Shown here: piece by piece, positions 1 to 11,289 of the stretch
How the letters are laid out: each line of letters starts with the position of its first letter
Position numbering within the stretch: the first letter of the stretch is position 1
Assembly (NCBI GenBank): GCA_947044365.1
Contig: OX345643.1
Coordinates: 433,501 to 497,500, forward strand
Direction of reading: 5' to 3'
DNA: 64,000 nt
Source: Petrosia ficiformis
Taxonomy: Eukaryota; Porifera; Demospongiae; Haplosclerida; Petrosiidae
Notes under the pieces: model-generated
The model's input: only the letters and a program-made list of their open reading frames with translations
The model's database searches: none
Told to the model about the DNA's origin: nothing
Position numbers and translations under genes: made by a program

Positions 1-867
1 TCTTTATTACCTAGAGCTACTATTACTAAAACAATTTGACATTAAGTTAACTAATCCACAAACATATGCAATTTACCAGCTTTGAAATTTCTCAACTTAT
101 GATCCATTCTTTCCATTGATGTAATGCAATCAGGAAGAGGAACATTCCAAATACGTTTACCCTAAATGAATAATGGACAAATGGATGAATGGATGGATGA
201 ATGGATGGTTGAATGGATGGATGGATGTATGGATGGATGGATGAATGGATGGTTGAATGGATGGATGGATGTATGGATGGATGGATGAATGGATGGGTGG
301 ATAAATGGATGGATGGATAGATGGATGGATAGATTGATGTATGGATGGATGAATGGATGGATGGGTGGATGGATGGATGGATGGGTGGATGGACTAATGG
401 TTGAATGGATGGCTAGATGAACTAATGGATAAATGGATGAATAGATAAAGGATGGGTGGATGATGTATGGATAGATGGACAATGGGAGAATGGACTAATG
501 ATGACCTTTGATGTGTAACAGGAGAGATGTTGATCCATAGTCCCTACATATATCATCTTGTCTTCTCTAATGATTCCACAAGGTTGAGACGATAAAGATA
601 TTTTAGGTAACTTGTGACGAGTGGGTGTAAAATCACTAGATATCATGTAGTTTAATTCATAGCTGGTGTTATAATATTTACTTACCTTTTAATAGTATAT
701 ACACACGCATCTCTACAAGCAACACTAATGGAATAATCAACATCATATATTCCAGTAGCTGAAATAAAAACAGGGACTGAAGGGAGGTGCATCTGGGAAA
801 GAGAGAGAGAGAAAGAGACAGAGACAGAGAGAGAGAGAGAGAGAAAGAGACAGAGAGACAGAGAGAC

Positions 868-922
<55 letters not shown>

Positions 923-3255
923 GAGACAGACAGAGAGAGAGACCAATAAAATAATTAAGATAGGATTGACTTCCTTACTCTGGAGAGGAAGGTAAATGCA
1001 GCTGGGTCTAACACATACAGGTCTTTATTCTCTGTACCGATTATAAGACATCTAGCAGCATCATCATCGGAATAACTTTTATAAAGAACTGTCATGGAGG
1101 TCACAACTGTCTGTTGTAAATATAAAAACATATTTCTAATTTCACTGAGGATGCCCCTATAATCAATATATTTAATGATATTTTAATTACATATGTAACT
1201 GACCTGTTTCTTTAGAGGTATTTGTTTAAATACAGAAATAAATGGCTGCAAGTCTTCAGGCTCTAGTTGAAGAAACCTAAATGATAATATGTACACTATA
1301 TACATGTACACATATACATGTACATGTACATATATACATGTATATATATTCATGTACATATATACAATTATACATGTACGTATACACACATATACATGTA
1401 CATACATATATATATATATACACATATACATGTACATATATTTACGTCATTGATCTGACAGTTAGAGGAGGATCAGGAGCTCCAGTACTAAACAAAACAG
1501 ACATTACTAATATATAACTATCATTATGAATAGATACATCACATGCCTAATTATTTCAAGACTATTTCGTAATTCAGTGACATCTATCTTATCCTAATAT
1601 TTAAAAAATATAATTATAATTATTAATACATACCTACATGTACCTACCTACCTACATACATTGATACATAGACATATAGATACATACATAGATACATACA
1701 TACATACATACGTAGGTATGTACATACGTACATGCATAGATACATACATAGATACATACATACATACATACATACATACGTAGGTACGTACATACCTACA
1801 TGTACCTACCTACCTACATACATTGATACATAGACATATAGATACATACATACATACATACATACATACATACATACATACATACGTAGGTACGTACATA
1901 CGTACATGCATAAATACATACATAGATACATACATAGATACATACATACATACGTAGGTACGTACATACCTACATGTACCTACCTACCTACATACATTGA
2001 TACATAGACATATAGATACATACATACATACATACATACATACATACATACATACATACATACATACGTAGGTACGTACATACGTACATGCATAGATACA
2101 TACATACACATGTAGATACATACATAGATACATACATATATACATAGATACATACATTGTAGATACATAGACACACACATAGATAATACCAGATGTACGT
2201 ATGGTATTTCTCTATATACCTCTTTCAATAGCTGCCATAACTCATTCTCCTTTTGGTTAACCTAGAACACAAATCAGAAATGGAAGAGGAAGAAGAAATA
2301 TATCTCTTCCTTTTTCAAACGTTACTTACCTCTAGTAATGGTAAAGTGAATTTAAAATACGGTCTAACAGTTTTATAAATATATACATAACTTCCAGAGC
2401 AAACAGCAACAGCTGGTTCATGAGTATCAATCATAAAGGTATTGACTGCCGTGGGAAGATCCAATAGAGGGGTCTCATGAATGAGTTCAGTACCTAAGAA
2501 GAGAAGTATTGATTTAATACCATATATAATTATATATATATATATACATACCTTGATATATTTTTAGTTTCATATCATGTTGTCCGCTACCAAGATCTCC
2601 AATAAGGAGCTAATAGAATATTATATAATTATAAAAATGCATGAAGGTTGTGTCTGCAGTCCTGACAACAGGAATGGAATTTCTTTAATGGAGTCTTGCT
2701 AAGAATGAATGTATTTATCTCTATAGGAAATTATTTATTAATTTATTTATAACATCATCCCTTGATGAAAATATTATACCAGATGTACATATGGTGTATT
2801 TCAAACAGAAATAACGGAATTGTGATCATAGACTATAATAATAAATCTCAAGTTTGATTGAGGATTGCACAAACAGAACTGAGAGATATATATATATATA
2901 TATTTAGTGCAAGTGTTGGGACTGCAGACACAGCATTTATTAATTATAAATTATTAACATAATTTATATATATAATTTACTTTAAATTCTCCGTTTCCAT
3001 CCAAATCTTCAAGATCTGTACAATAAATGAATAATTATAAGAGACAATTCTGTATATAATATGATGTATAATAATTATACAATATATATATATATATCTA
3101 AGTATTCTTGACTTACCTATACAGTTTGTGAAAGTATGTAAAGATGCTACAGGATCATGATGAGCATCCAACCATGCTCCTGATCCAGATATATCCAGCT
3201 TTGTTTTAATGTCTTGTTTATTTGAAGATGTTTGTTGATCCAAATCTCCCTCCAT
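1..3255 (-). CDS. BBS1: Bardet-Biedl syndrome 1 protein (BBSome subunit), 5' part, runs off left edge
   Basis: BBS1 is a beta-propeller subunit of the BBSome, which moves membrane proteins in and out of cilia. Exons seen on the minus strand: 3117-3255, 2981-3015, 2552-2609, 2330-2493, about 2217-2261, 1446-1487, 1204-1276, 979-1110, 686-792, 506-662, 77-161 and 1-25 (cut by the window edge). Diagnostic segments are [15 protein letters not shown] near the N-terminus, [40 protein letters not shown] and [20 protein letters not shown], all following the BBS1 order. The ATG at 3255 is the first in-frame start. The fifth exon's donor lies next to a TACA array and is uncertain: a simple stop at 2217 does not keep phase with the next exon, so its 3' end or one small exon is unresolved. 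The remaining C-terminal part lies left of the window. Family identity is secure. Confidence 0.93.
165..478. repeat. (GGAT)n microsatellite in a BBS1 intron
   Basis: About 310 bp of near-perfect GGAT/GGAT-like tetranucleotides. It fills the intron between the exons at 77-161 and 506-662. Confidence 0.95.
801..943. repeat. GA/GACA microsatellite in a BBS1 intron
   Basis: GAGA passing into a pure GACA tract. It starts a few bases from the acceptor of the exon at 686-792. Confidence 0.93.
1625..2190. repeat. (TACA)n array with higher-order duplication, BBS1 intron
   Basis: About 565 bp of TACA/TAGA tetramers organised in a longer repeated block (copies near 1635, 1795 and 1975). It abuts the uncertain donor of BBS1 exon 5. 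Long open frames in it are repeat artefacts. Confidence 0.93.
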
Positions 3256-3398
3256 TTCAGTGGGTGTGTCCAAACATTAGTCAGTATATTAAGTTAGGAT
3301 ATTATAAATAAAAAAAACTGAAAGTTACACGGAAGTTTACGGAGTGTACATATGAAAATACATAATAAAAAAAAAAATGAAGAAGTCGTGCGTAATAA

Positions 3399-5340
3399 TT
3401 AATAATCTAATAACGAGTCTTGAAAATCAAACAACTGTCGACCAGTTGTTATCTCACCGCCTCTAATGGGAGTACTCCCAAAATGATTATGTTTACCAGG
3501 TATTTGGTAACAGGTTCTACACACTGCCATATATTTCTCAGCACCTCCTATCACTTCGATCTAAAATAAGTTATATACATGTATATCAGTAACTAACTCA
3601 GTAAAAACCAGTACATCATTAACTTGTCTTTTACTCAATATTGATATTTGTAGCCAATGAAATGTAGTATGTACCCAGGATGAGTAAGTGTCCATTTATA
3701 CAATATATATATATTAGGGCTGGGACAATTAATCGATTAATCAATCGGTATTGAAAATCCTTCTGAGTATCAATTATAATTATGTGATATCAATTATGCT
3801 AATTATTCAGAAGACATACTTTTCAAACATGTGACGGCAAATAATATACAATATGTAAGTGACAGGAAGCCTTTTTGATTATCAAATGGGAGGAGTTTCC
3901 TGTATTAATTGACTTAATTGGCTTAATTACTTCCGCTGATTTTAATCGATTATCAATCAATTTGTAGTTAGTGATAATCGATTTCAGAATCTCAGCCGAT
4001 TCCCAGCCCTAATATATATATACTACCTATTAATTGTGGTTAATAAAATATTCAAAATATGTATTGTTGATAATAATCAGCACTCAATAAGTAAAAATCA
4101 CCGTACATGTACAAATGGGAGATATCGAATATTCAGATATTCAGCAATGTTATCTTTACCCAATGGACACGAGGGATTTCCTGGTAATAGTGTTTATTAA
4201 CTCTTTGGACAGGCAAAGGAATACATGTAGTTATAATGAACAACTGAGCATTACCTTTTCTTCATGTGACTATTACAGTATTACAATGTCGTACAATTTA
4301 ATTGTTAAAAGTGGGTGTGGTTTTCTATTTATAGTAGCGTATGTATAAACTGTCACATCATTTCTTCCTTACCTCTGTTTCTGATCCTATTCTCTTTGTG
4401 AATGCAGCATCTCTGAAACACACCATGCATACAGCTTTTAATTTGATAACACTCTCAGCTAGAGGTATTAAATCCAACACAGATCCAAAGGGCTAAGAAA
4501 ACAATAAAAAATCATTAAACACAAAAATAATTTTAAATGAGACATACTTTTCTTTGGAAGGTACCATCAAGTGCAGCAACTATAACAGTCTTCCCTGAAT
4601 TAGCCATTTCTTCACAGAATTCCACCAAATCTGGAAACTGCACACACATTTACATATACATACATGTTATAAAATTAGCATCTCTTACAAATTGTCCCTC
4701 ATCAATTCCAATAATTCCATATTCATGAGCTCTCTTTTTAAGTGCTTTTAACTCTGTGGTTGACAGAGCGGCTGTAACTTGTCTACAAAGAATCAATAGA
4801 TTATATAATTCATACTTATTCCTACACTATCAATCTAAGTGGTTCAGGAATGAGGCTGATATAAATCAGTCTCGTCCCAAGACTGCATGGGGACTAATAA
4901 TTCTCATTCCCAGACTATCAATCCAAGTGGTTCAGGAATGAGCCTGGTATCAATCCAAGACTCCTCTGATATTGGGGAGCTCCAATGTCAGAGGTGTCTA
5001 TGTCAAGACTATTATATAATCATTTTTACTTGTCATGAGTTGCTACTCCATCTATCTCATATCTGTCATCTTTGGAATATTTTATCATGAGACAAGAGTG
5101 ATTGGCCACCTGATATCGTTTGACACGCCGAATCAGCTCAGTCCTATAGTAATCAAAAGATAACGAGAATTAAATACACTAAACATTACTCACGTCTTTC
5201 CTGAAAACATTGGTCCCAATATTAACTGCAGAAAAAAACAGTAAATTATAAGTGTTGATGAGTACTGTATTCACTGGACGTACCTGAATATGTCCCTTAG
5301 TGAATGCATTCATAAATCCAGAAGTTGTTACACACGACAT
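3399..5340 (-). CDS. TK1: Thymidine kinase 1, cytosolic type
   Basis: TK1 phosphorylates thymidine to dTMP in the nucleotide salvage pathway, peaking in S phase in animals. Seven exons (5284-5340, 5194-5225, 5030-5143, 4689-4782, 4548-4637, 4373-4492, 3399-3560) join into one frame of 222 aa, close to the 234 aa of the human enzyme. Visible motifs: the P-loop GPMFSGKT at residues 23-30, the second nucleotide motif [12 protein letters not shown], the conserved block [16 protein letters not shown], and two Cys pairs (CMVC, CRTC) expected for the structural zinc. The catalytic Glu of the DEGQF segment is present. The tail is shorter than in vertebrates and I see no KEN-type degron. It lies 143 bp downstream of the BBS1 start on the same strand and diverges from CFAP184. 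Confidence 0.97.
3714..4012. mobile_element. MITE-like element in TK1 intron 6
   Basis: About 300 bp bounded by terminal inverted repeats TTAGGGCTGGGA and TCCCAGCCCTAA and flanked on both sides by TA-rich sequence (ATATATAT). Non-coding. Subterminal ATCGATT/AATCGAT motifs are also inverted. The superfamily is not assigned. Confidence 0.8.
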
Positions 5341-5461
5341 TTTGTTTTGTCTAACTACAAGTGCCAAACCTTGCTTTACTGATCTTCAGGTTTCTAAATT
5401 TTACCGCCAAATAACGAGAACGCCCTTCTGTTGCTAAGCAACTCTTTTGGTAAACAACACA
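5341..5461. promoter_or_regulatory. Bidirectional promoter TK1 / CFAP184 with E2F-like site and RFX X-box
   Basis: Only 121 bp separate the two start codons. At 5404-5412 the minus strand reads ATTTGGCGG, close to the E2F consensus TTTSSCGC. At 5430-5442 lies GTTGCTAAGCAAC, two perfect inverted RFX half-sites with a three-base spacer, typical of the X-box of ciliary genes. The E2F-like site fits TK1 regulation and the X-box fits CFAP184. Function is inferred. Confidence 0.6.
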
Positions 5462-8400
5462 ATGGCAGAGGAAGAGGTTAATCCTCAGTCCCAGGATGTG
5501 ACAGAGGTACAGTCAGACAAACCTAAGGCCAACTTGGAGAGTGAAGAATTAGAACAGAAAGATCAAGAACAAGAAAATGCAGAGGAGAAAGAAACCTCAC
5601 CAGAAGAAAAGGAACCAGAAGTTGTAGAGGATAGTGAAATTATTAAAGAAAAGGAACCAGAAGTTGTAGAGGATAGTGAAATTATTAAAGAAAAAGAGAT
5701 TGAAGAAAGCAATAAGGAACAGAATGTAAAGGACAGTGAAGAGACTCTGGAACAAACAAGAGATATACCGACAATTACAATTGATGTCTGTGAAGAAGAA
5801 CCGCCAACAGAGGAGAATCTTGAGATACTTCAAGATCATGAAAAAGATCAAGTATGTTGGAAGTTATGAATATCATTACATTTATTAAACAGAATCTTAG
5901 TTCATTATGACTGCTTTCTCTTGGATTCAGCATTATGTTGATGCAACAAATACATATATTACACATTAAAGTATTTAAACGACTAGGAATGTATGATGAT
6001 TGAATGAAGAGAGAGACACATGTCCAGAAAAAATCTGGACCAGCTGGGATTTGAACCCAGGACCTTCTGATTGCTAGTCAGATGCTCTATCATCTGAGCT
6101 ACTGGAGCCAGGTTGAGGAAGAGCATTTCATAGACAATGTCTACTACTTAGGTCAGGCAAATTCAGCTGTGTGTCTCTCTCTACTTGGCAGTTCACTAGT
6201 CTACTACCACAACTGCTATATGCATTATGCATTCTTTTATTTGCACTCAGTCGGTTATAACTCCAGTACCAGGAGTAACTGATATCACTAAAGATAACAC
6301 AGAGCCAGTTGAAATACAACCCAAGGAAGATGAAAGAAATGAGATAGAAGTAGAATTTCTATCAACAGCTTTGGAAGATGTTATTGAAGAAAATGAAGAA
6401 GAGTTTGAAGATGAATTTGATAGAGATGAGGCTATTGAGTGTTATAAGGTATGGAGTGTTTTCAAATACTGATAAATATGATCTTTGGACGTTTTTAAAG
6501 ACTCTACTTAGTGAGATGGAGAGGTTACAGGGCATACACAGTCGACTACAACACAAGATAGCTGAATACTTAGCCAGGAAAAAAGTAAGATAATACTTCT
6601 ATGGTAAGAAATATCAGTACATATTTTAATAGACCGAAGAAAGACTTGATCCAGGACGTAATGTTACAGATCAAGAACAGAGATTTTTAAAGTGCATGGG
6701 TGAGTTTAAACATGTATGTAATTTTATCTTTAATTCAGTAGAGGTTTCTCTATTGTGTTTTCATAAGATTCCTTATTTCATAACGGAATATGCTTTTATG
6801 AAGTCAATATGTGTTATTTTGTCTATAGAGGCTTTGGATCAACTACAATGTGAATCTTCCAGCTTGAAGAATGAGTTTGAAATAGATGAACAGCAACTAA
6901 GGGACCTCAGAGGATATAAGCAAAACCAACTGGACAAAGCATGGTGAGTCAATGAAACAGTGAATTCCTATTGCAGTAGCCTCATAATCTAAACTTTAAA
7001 GGAGTGAATTTAAGTCATTTGTACAAGAGAAAGCAGTACTAGCTGTTCATAGCAGAACTGGAAAGAAATTGAACACCGAGGTAAAAAAAATATATCAATA
7101 GTTTTTAAAATTATATAACTTTTATGTCAGGAAGTTGCTCAGTACCTTGGAATGTTAGAACGGAAAGATAAAGAAGTGACACATGTAAGCCAGTATCCAT
7201 TATAATCTCTATCTTTATTTATCTTATTATAGGTACGATTACAGAATATTAAACTACAAAACAGGATACACAAACAAGAAATGCTCATTAAACAGAAGGT
7301 AGTATATACTCAAAGCTAACTTGATTTCATCAAAGCTTGCAAAAACAATCCCCTATCATGTAGAAGATATCACATGCACATCAGCTACTTGCCTATAGTT
7401 GATTTCCTGTTTGTTTTTAGTGTCTCTACCATTTCATAAATAAGTTGTCCATCACTCATGATATAATAACTCCCTTACTGAGAATACACTATACTGATAT
7501 TAGCAGGAGCTTCTCCACAAACACAAAACATAGAACACACAGTACATTTAGATTGTACAAGTGAACACGTACAAACATTATAGTGAATGTGTCAGAGAAT
7601 CTTCAAAGGGGAAGTTCACCTTTGAATGTCAAGTTGTGTGTTTTAGTAATAGTTAGAACACACTTTACCGTGATTACGTGTTTTAATGTAGCACGACGGC
7701 GGGTCAATAAATGTTGAGTTTACATAATGCACGAGCCGAAGGCGAGTGCGTTATGTAAACGAGACCTTTATTGATCGCCCAAGTGCTACATTGAAACACA
7801 CAATGCACTGTCAAGTGTGTTCTAAGTGATTTATTGATGATCTGGTAAACTACCACTGTTGTTGGACCTGCTTCATTAGTAGAGTTGAGCAAAGTGTGCA
7901 ATAACTAACTCATTGCACGCAAAAGTGTGCAATAAGTGATTTAATGTTCAATCATGTGACGCATTATCTGCACTCTGATTGGCCACAGGTCACATGATCA
8001 GCAATAAATAATTATAATAACAGAACATTTGATTAAAAGGACTTTTTCAGCTTTAAGCATTTTCATAGTGATTGAATACAGTTTTCAGCAATACCTAACA
8101 CTGAGGTACATATGGTCTGTCACTGAAAAGATGCATTGCAGTACGATGGATCTTATCTGAGACCTCATGTCTTGATTCATATCCATTGATTGTTACTGTA
8201 GGAACAACTAGCTGAGGGACTACATATGATAGATTTTGAACAGTTACGTATTAATAATGTTGACCTCAATGAAAAAATAGAAGAACGTAATGAAGAAATT
8301 CACAAGTTGAAGAAGAAGGTCACATCTACTGTACAAGTTCTAGCTCATCTTAAAGAGAAGTTGCAGTTTGTTCAAGCAGAGAATAGTGAAAATGATGCAC

Positions 8401-9547
8401 TATTAAAAGAAGTCGACCTGGACGTAGCTAAGGTAAAGTCAACATTAGGCATGGGTACAAGTACAATAGTACTTGTACTGTTTTTAGTTGAGAAGCTGTT
8501 CAGCACTGCTGGAAACATTTTCACACCTACCTAAGTCCTTACAAATGTACTTGGCCCCATGTCTGGGCAACACACTGTCTAAGATAACAATGGACAACAC
8601 ATTATGATATGATCTTCCTTTTCATTACGATGTTGTATTCTTGTATTAGAAACGTGATATTTTAACAAGACTAAAGCAAGCTAAGGATGCCATTCGAAGT
8701 GAAAATGTACGTCTTAAACAACAAGGAGGTCTAGTAGGACATCATGCTCTACTAAGAGACTTTGAAAATAAACTAGATATGGTAAGTAATCATAAACTGA
8801 GTTCATTATAATGCAGTATATGCTACTATATGTATTGATTCAATCGCCATGGTAACCAGACTGTATATATATATATATATATACACACATGGACTGGCAT
8901 CTGAGAAAGTTAATTTGATTAGGGTAACTGCAATATGCCACTGTATATCAGAACCATTATCCACACATTTAAATAGGAATTTTTTTAATGAATTTATAAC
9001 AAACTCAGTACTACTTTATATACTACAACGAAGAAGTATTGACAAATACATATTCTATAGAGTTGAAATGTTCAGCAAACCTTCTACTGTCCTTAACATT
9101 ACTATATTTAATCTATGTCTGGCTATGGGAAACTAGTCCAATGAATCAATAATTTGAACACTTACCTTTCAACGTTAGTTATTAAGTACAGGAAGTCTGG
9201 TATCCAGGAATAGGTCCTTCTAGATGATACCAAGGTACGTCTACTTCCAGTACAAAATGCCCAAATACATAACTGAACTGAAAATAAAAATAATGACCGA
9301 GTTGCACAAAAGGTGAAACCTATGAAAGTGCTTCCTATTTGTTCAAATTTATTACAGGCCATTAGACTAGTTTTCCGAAAGTCAGCCACATAAAACCAAT
9401 CATTATACTCCTTTCACTGGATTTTTTATGCAGAGTGATTCTATGCTAGTGCAGCTACAAGACTTACAACAAAGACACTCTGAACTCACTTTACAATGCA
9501 ATGCACTACGACACAAAATAGAACAAACACGAATACAGCAGACATGA
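5462..9547 (+). CDS. CFAP184: Ciliary coiled-coil protein, CCDC96/CFAP184 family
   Basis: CFAP184 (CCDC96) is an axonemal coiled-coil protein that works with CFAP263 (CCDC113) near radial spoke 3 and the nexin-dynein regulatory complex. Eleven exons (5462-5851, 6251-6448, 6501-6584, 6633-6699, 6829-6943, 7002-7080, 7131-7184, 7233-7298, 8202-8432, 8650-8781, 9434-9547) give 509 aa in one frame. The N-terminal 200 residues are Glu-rich and low-complexity, with an exact internal repeat of EPEVVEDSEIIKEK. The rest is coiled coil, with the family-like stretches LQHKIAEYLARKK, LAHLKEKLQFVQAEN, KKRDILTRLKQAKDAIRSEN and a C-terminal LLRDFENKLDM. The family call rests on this C-terminal half, recognised from memory. 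A related DUF4201 protein is the alternative. It carries an X-box 20 bp upstream and ends 67 bp from the convergent BIRC5 gene. Confidence 0.8.
6036..6108 (-). repeat. tRNA-derived SINE-like element (tRNA-like head) in CFAP184 intron 1
   Basis: The minus strand folds like a 73-nt tRNA: A-box-like TAGCTCAG, B-box GGGTTCAAATCCC, a perfect 5-bp anticodon stem with loop CTAGCAA, and a T-stem. The acceptor stem has mismatches at pairs 2:71 and 3:70, so it is probably not a working tRNA. Downstream, the transcript would form a hairpin GTCCAGA/TCTGGAC overlapping the acceptor 3' strand, then a TCTC-rich tail. A second copy of this design lies at 53979-54051. Confidence 0.65.
7650..7828. mobile_element. 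Foldback (long inverted repeat) in CFAP184 intron 8
   Basis: About 180 bp. The left arm TTAGAACACACTT...ATGTAGCAC and the right arm GTGCTACAT...AAGTGTGTTCTAA are imperfect reverse complements, and the inner part GTTTACATAATGCAC/GTGCGTTATGTAAAC is near-perfect around a short loop. No coding capacity. MITE-like or palindromic remnant. Confidence 0.7.
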
Positions 9548-9614
9548 ATATTAATAATATAACTCGGAAATAATTATCTGGTAGAGTTTGTATTCTCCTA
9601 ATTACATGTATGTG

Positions 9615-10375
9615 TTAATCATCTGGTAGAGAGTTCATAGCTTCAATTAATTTTTCTGATATTCCTTCCCAAATAGCGATAGCATCTTGGACAAACTCAT
9701 CAGCTGCTAATTTCTATATTAAGATTTTAATTAATTAATTAATTAATTAATAGTAAACTAACCACACGAGCTTTGATTGCAAACTTCTCTAATTCCAAAG
9801 CCTCTCCAACTGTAATTGCATAAGGATCTTTAATTCTCTGAATGAACGGACAACTTGGTTTATGTTGCACATGTTCTTCCCTGAATATTTTTAGAATCAG
9901 TATGATTTACATGTATATCTGTGGCTACTGTCCTAACAACAGGACCAGTCGTTTTGGTGTTTGAGTCCATAGCAACGATTAATATTTATCTATTGTAATT
10001 GTTTAGTGGAGTTCTACATCACAAAGAAACTCACAATGACACAATTGCTCAATGAATTTACAAGGGGATCAAACATGAGGTTGGCTTGGTGGATTACTAT
10101 AGCCAAACTGATTTAACACTGCTATATCCAGACTATACGATTGAGGAACATAGCGCCTAAATAGAACATATGGCCACTTGTTGGGACTCAGAGCAAATAT
10201 CCCAATCCTGGTGCCAATTTCTATTATAAAAATACTATGACTGTATTCTAATTCTCACCAAGGAATATCTGTCTCCTCCCAACCATCCATTTCATGATGG
10301 CACACAACACACCGTACCCAGTCTGGTGTGGATATAGTCCCACAGAAATAGAACCCTGCTTCTGCCATCTGAAAG

Positions 10376-10434
<59 letters not shown>

Positions 10435-10603
10435 TTATAATTATGATAAATAATTATTATTCGAGATTTACTTTGATTGGTGTACAAGAACCACTATCAA
10501 ATGGCCAATGTGATTTGCTGAAGGTCTCAAGTCTCTCCTCTACAGTATACAATGCTCCTTCAAAAACAGTAATACTGGTCTCATCAATAGCCATCTTGAA
10601 CAT
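9615..10603 (-). CDS. BIRC5: Survivin-like single-BIR inhibitor-of-apoptosis protein
   Basis: Survivin is the BIR subunit of the chromosomal passenger complex (with INCENP, borealin and Aurora B) and also inhibits apoptosis in vertebrates. Four exons (10472-10603, 10259-10368, 9763-9880, 9615-9713) give 152 aa, near the 142 aa of human survivin. One BIR domain spans roughly residues 30-100: HWPF, MAEAGFYFCG, then the zinc ligands CVMC, H in WEEHVQH and C in PSCPF. A C-terminal helix (FVQDAIAIWEGISEKLIEAM) takes the place of survivin's long helix, with no RING or CARD, which separates it from XIAP-type proteins. A second in-frame ATG lies at 10594. Short Cys/His spacing and length favour BIRC5 over other BIR proteins. 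Confidence 0.9.
10375..10430. repeat. (TA)n microsatellite in BIRC5 intron 1
   Basis: About 55 bp of TA dinucleotides directly beyond the acceptor of BIRC5 exon 2. Confidence 0.95.
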
Positions 10604-11289
10604 ACCCGCCTAATATTTAACACTTATGGCATAATCAGCAGTCATGTGATTATTAATCACATGATTGTATTGTATAAATCACATGACTGTTTATAAAATA
10701 ATTGATGTATCACATGACTAGAGAAAACAGGTTTATAATGGATATTGAGTAATATACTTGCTTGCTATAACAAACATCACATTATACGTAGATGATTCTA
10801 CAGTAATACAATATGAAAATTAATTCAATATCTCCTTTCATACGTACGTCCATAAACTTAGTTTAAACATTGGTATTACATAATGTGATATACACATGCA
10901 TAGAAAAATGCTTTTATAGTCCAAGCAATGTTATGCAGATTCAAAGTGCATCATTTTAGTATTCATACATTTATAATGTAAATAGCTGCAGTGCATGACT
11001 TGTGGGTTCAGAAATATTGTTTGGATCTCCAATGTACTACATACATACATACATAGTCGAAATGTAAGTGTAATTAATAATTACGGATAATAATTCAGCA
11101 TAGACTGCAATGTTTTGTGCTATGTTAGCATTAATTAATCAGTATCGATAAATATAATATTGAATAACATGATGAATAATGGATTGGACTCACATGACCA
11201 TGTGAATTTGTTTTATCAATAACATCACATGATTAATTAGATGATACTTTATATACCACATGTTTAGATATTATGATTAGAAAAGAAAA
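10604..11289. other. Intergenic region between BIRC5 and the first GH27 gene
   Basis: 686 bp between two divergent genes. It holds four close copies of TCACATGA or its complement (10642, 10657, 10679, 10710) and two more at 11190 and 11225. A TATA-like TTTATATA at 11248-11255 lies about 35 bp before the next start codon. Minus-strand sequence just before the BIRC5 ATG reads AGGCGGG, E2F-like at best. Nothing else recognisable. Confidence 0.6.

Noticed and set aside
6036..6108. Functional tRNA-Ala(AGC)
   Set aside because: Acceptor mismatches at 2:71 and 3:70 and no G3:U70 pair, the alanine identity element.
8849..9136. 95-codon plus-strand frame in CFAP184 intron 10
   Set aside because: Begins in a TA microsatellite, has no recognisable domain and does not fit the flanking exon phases.
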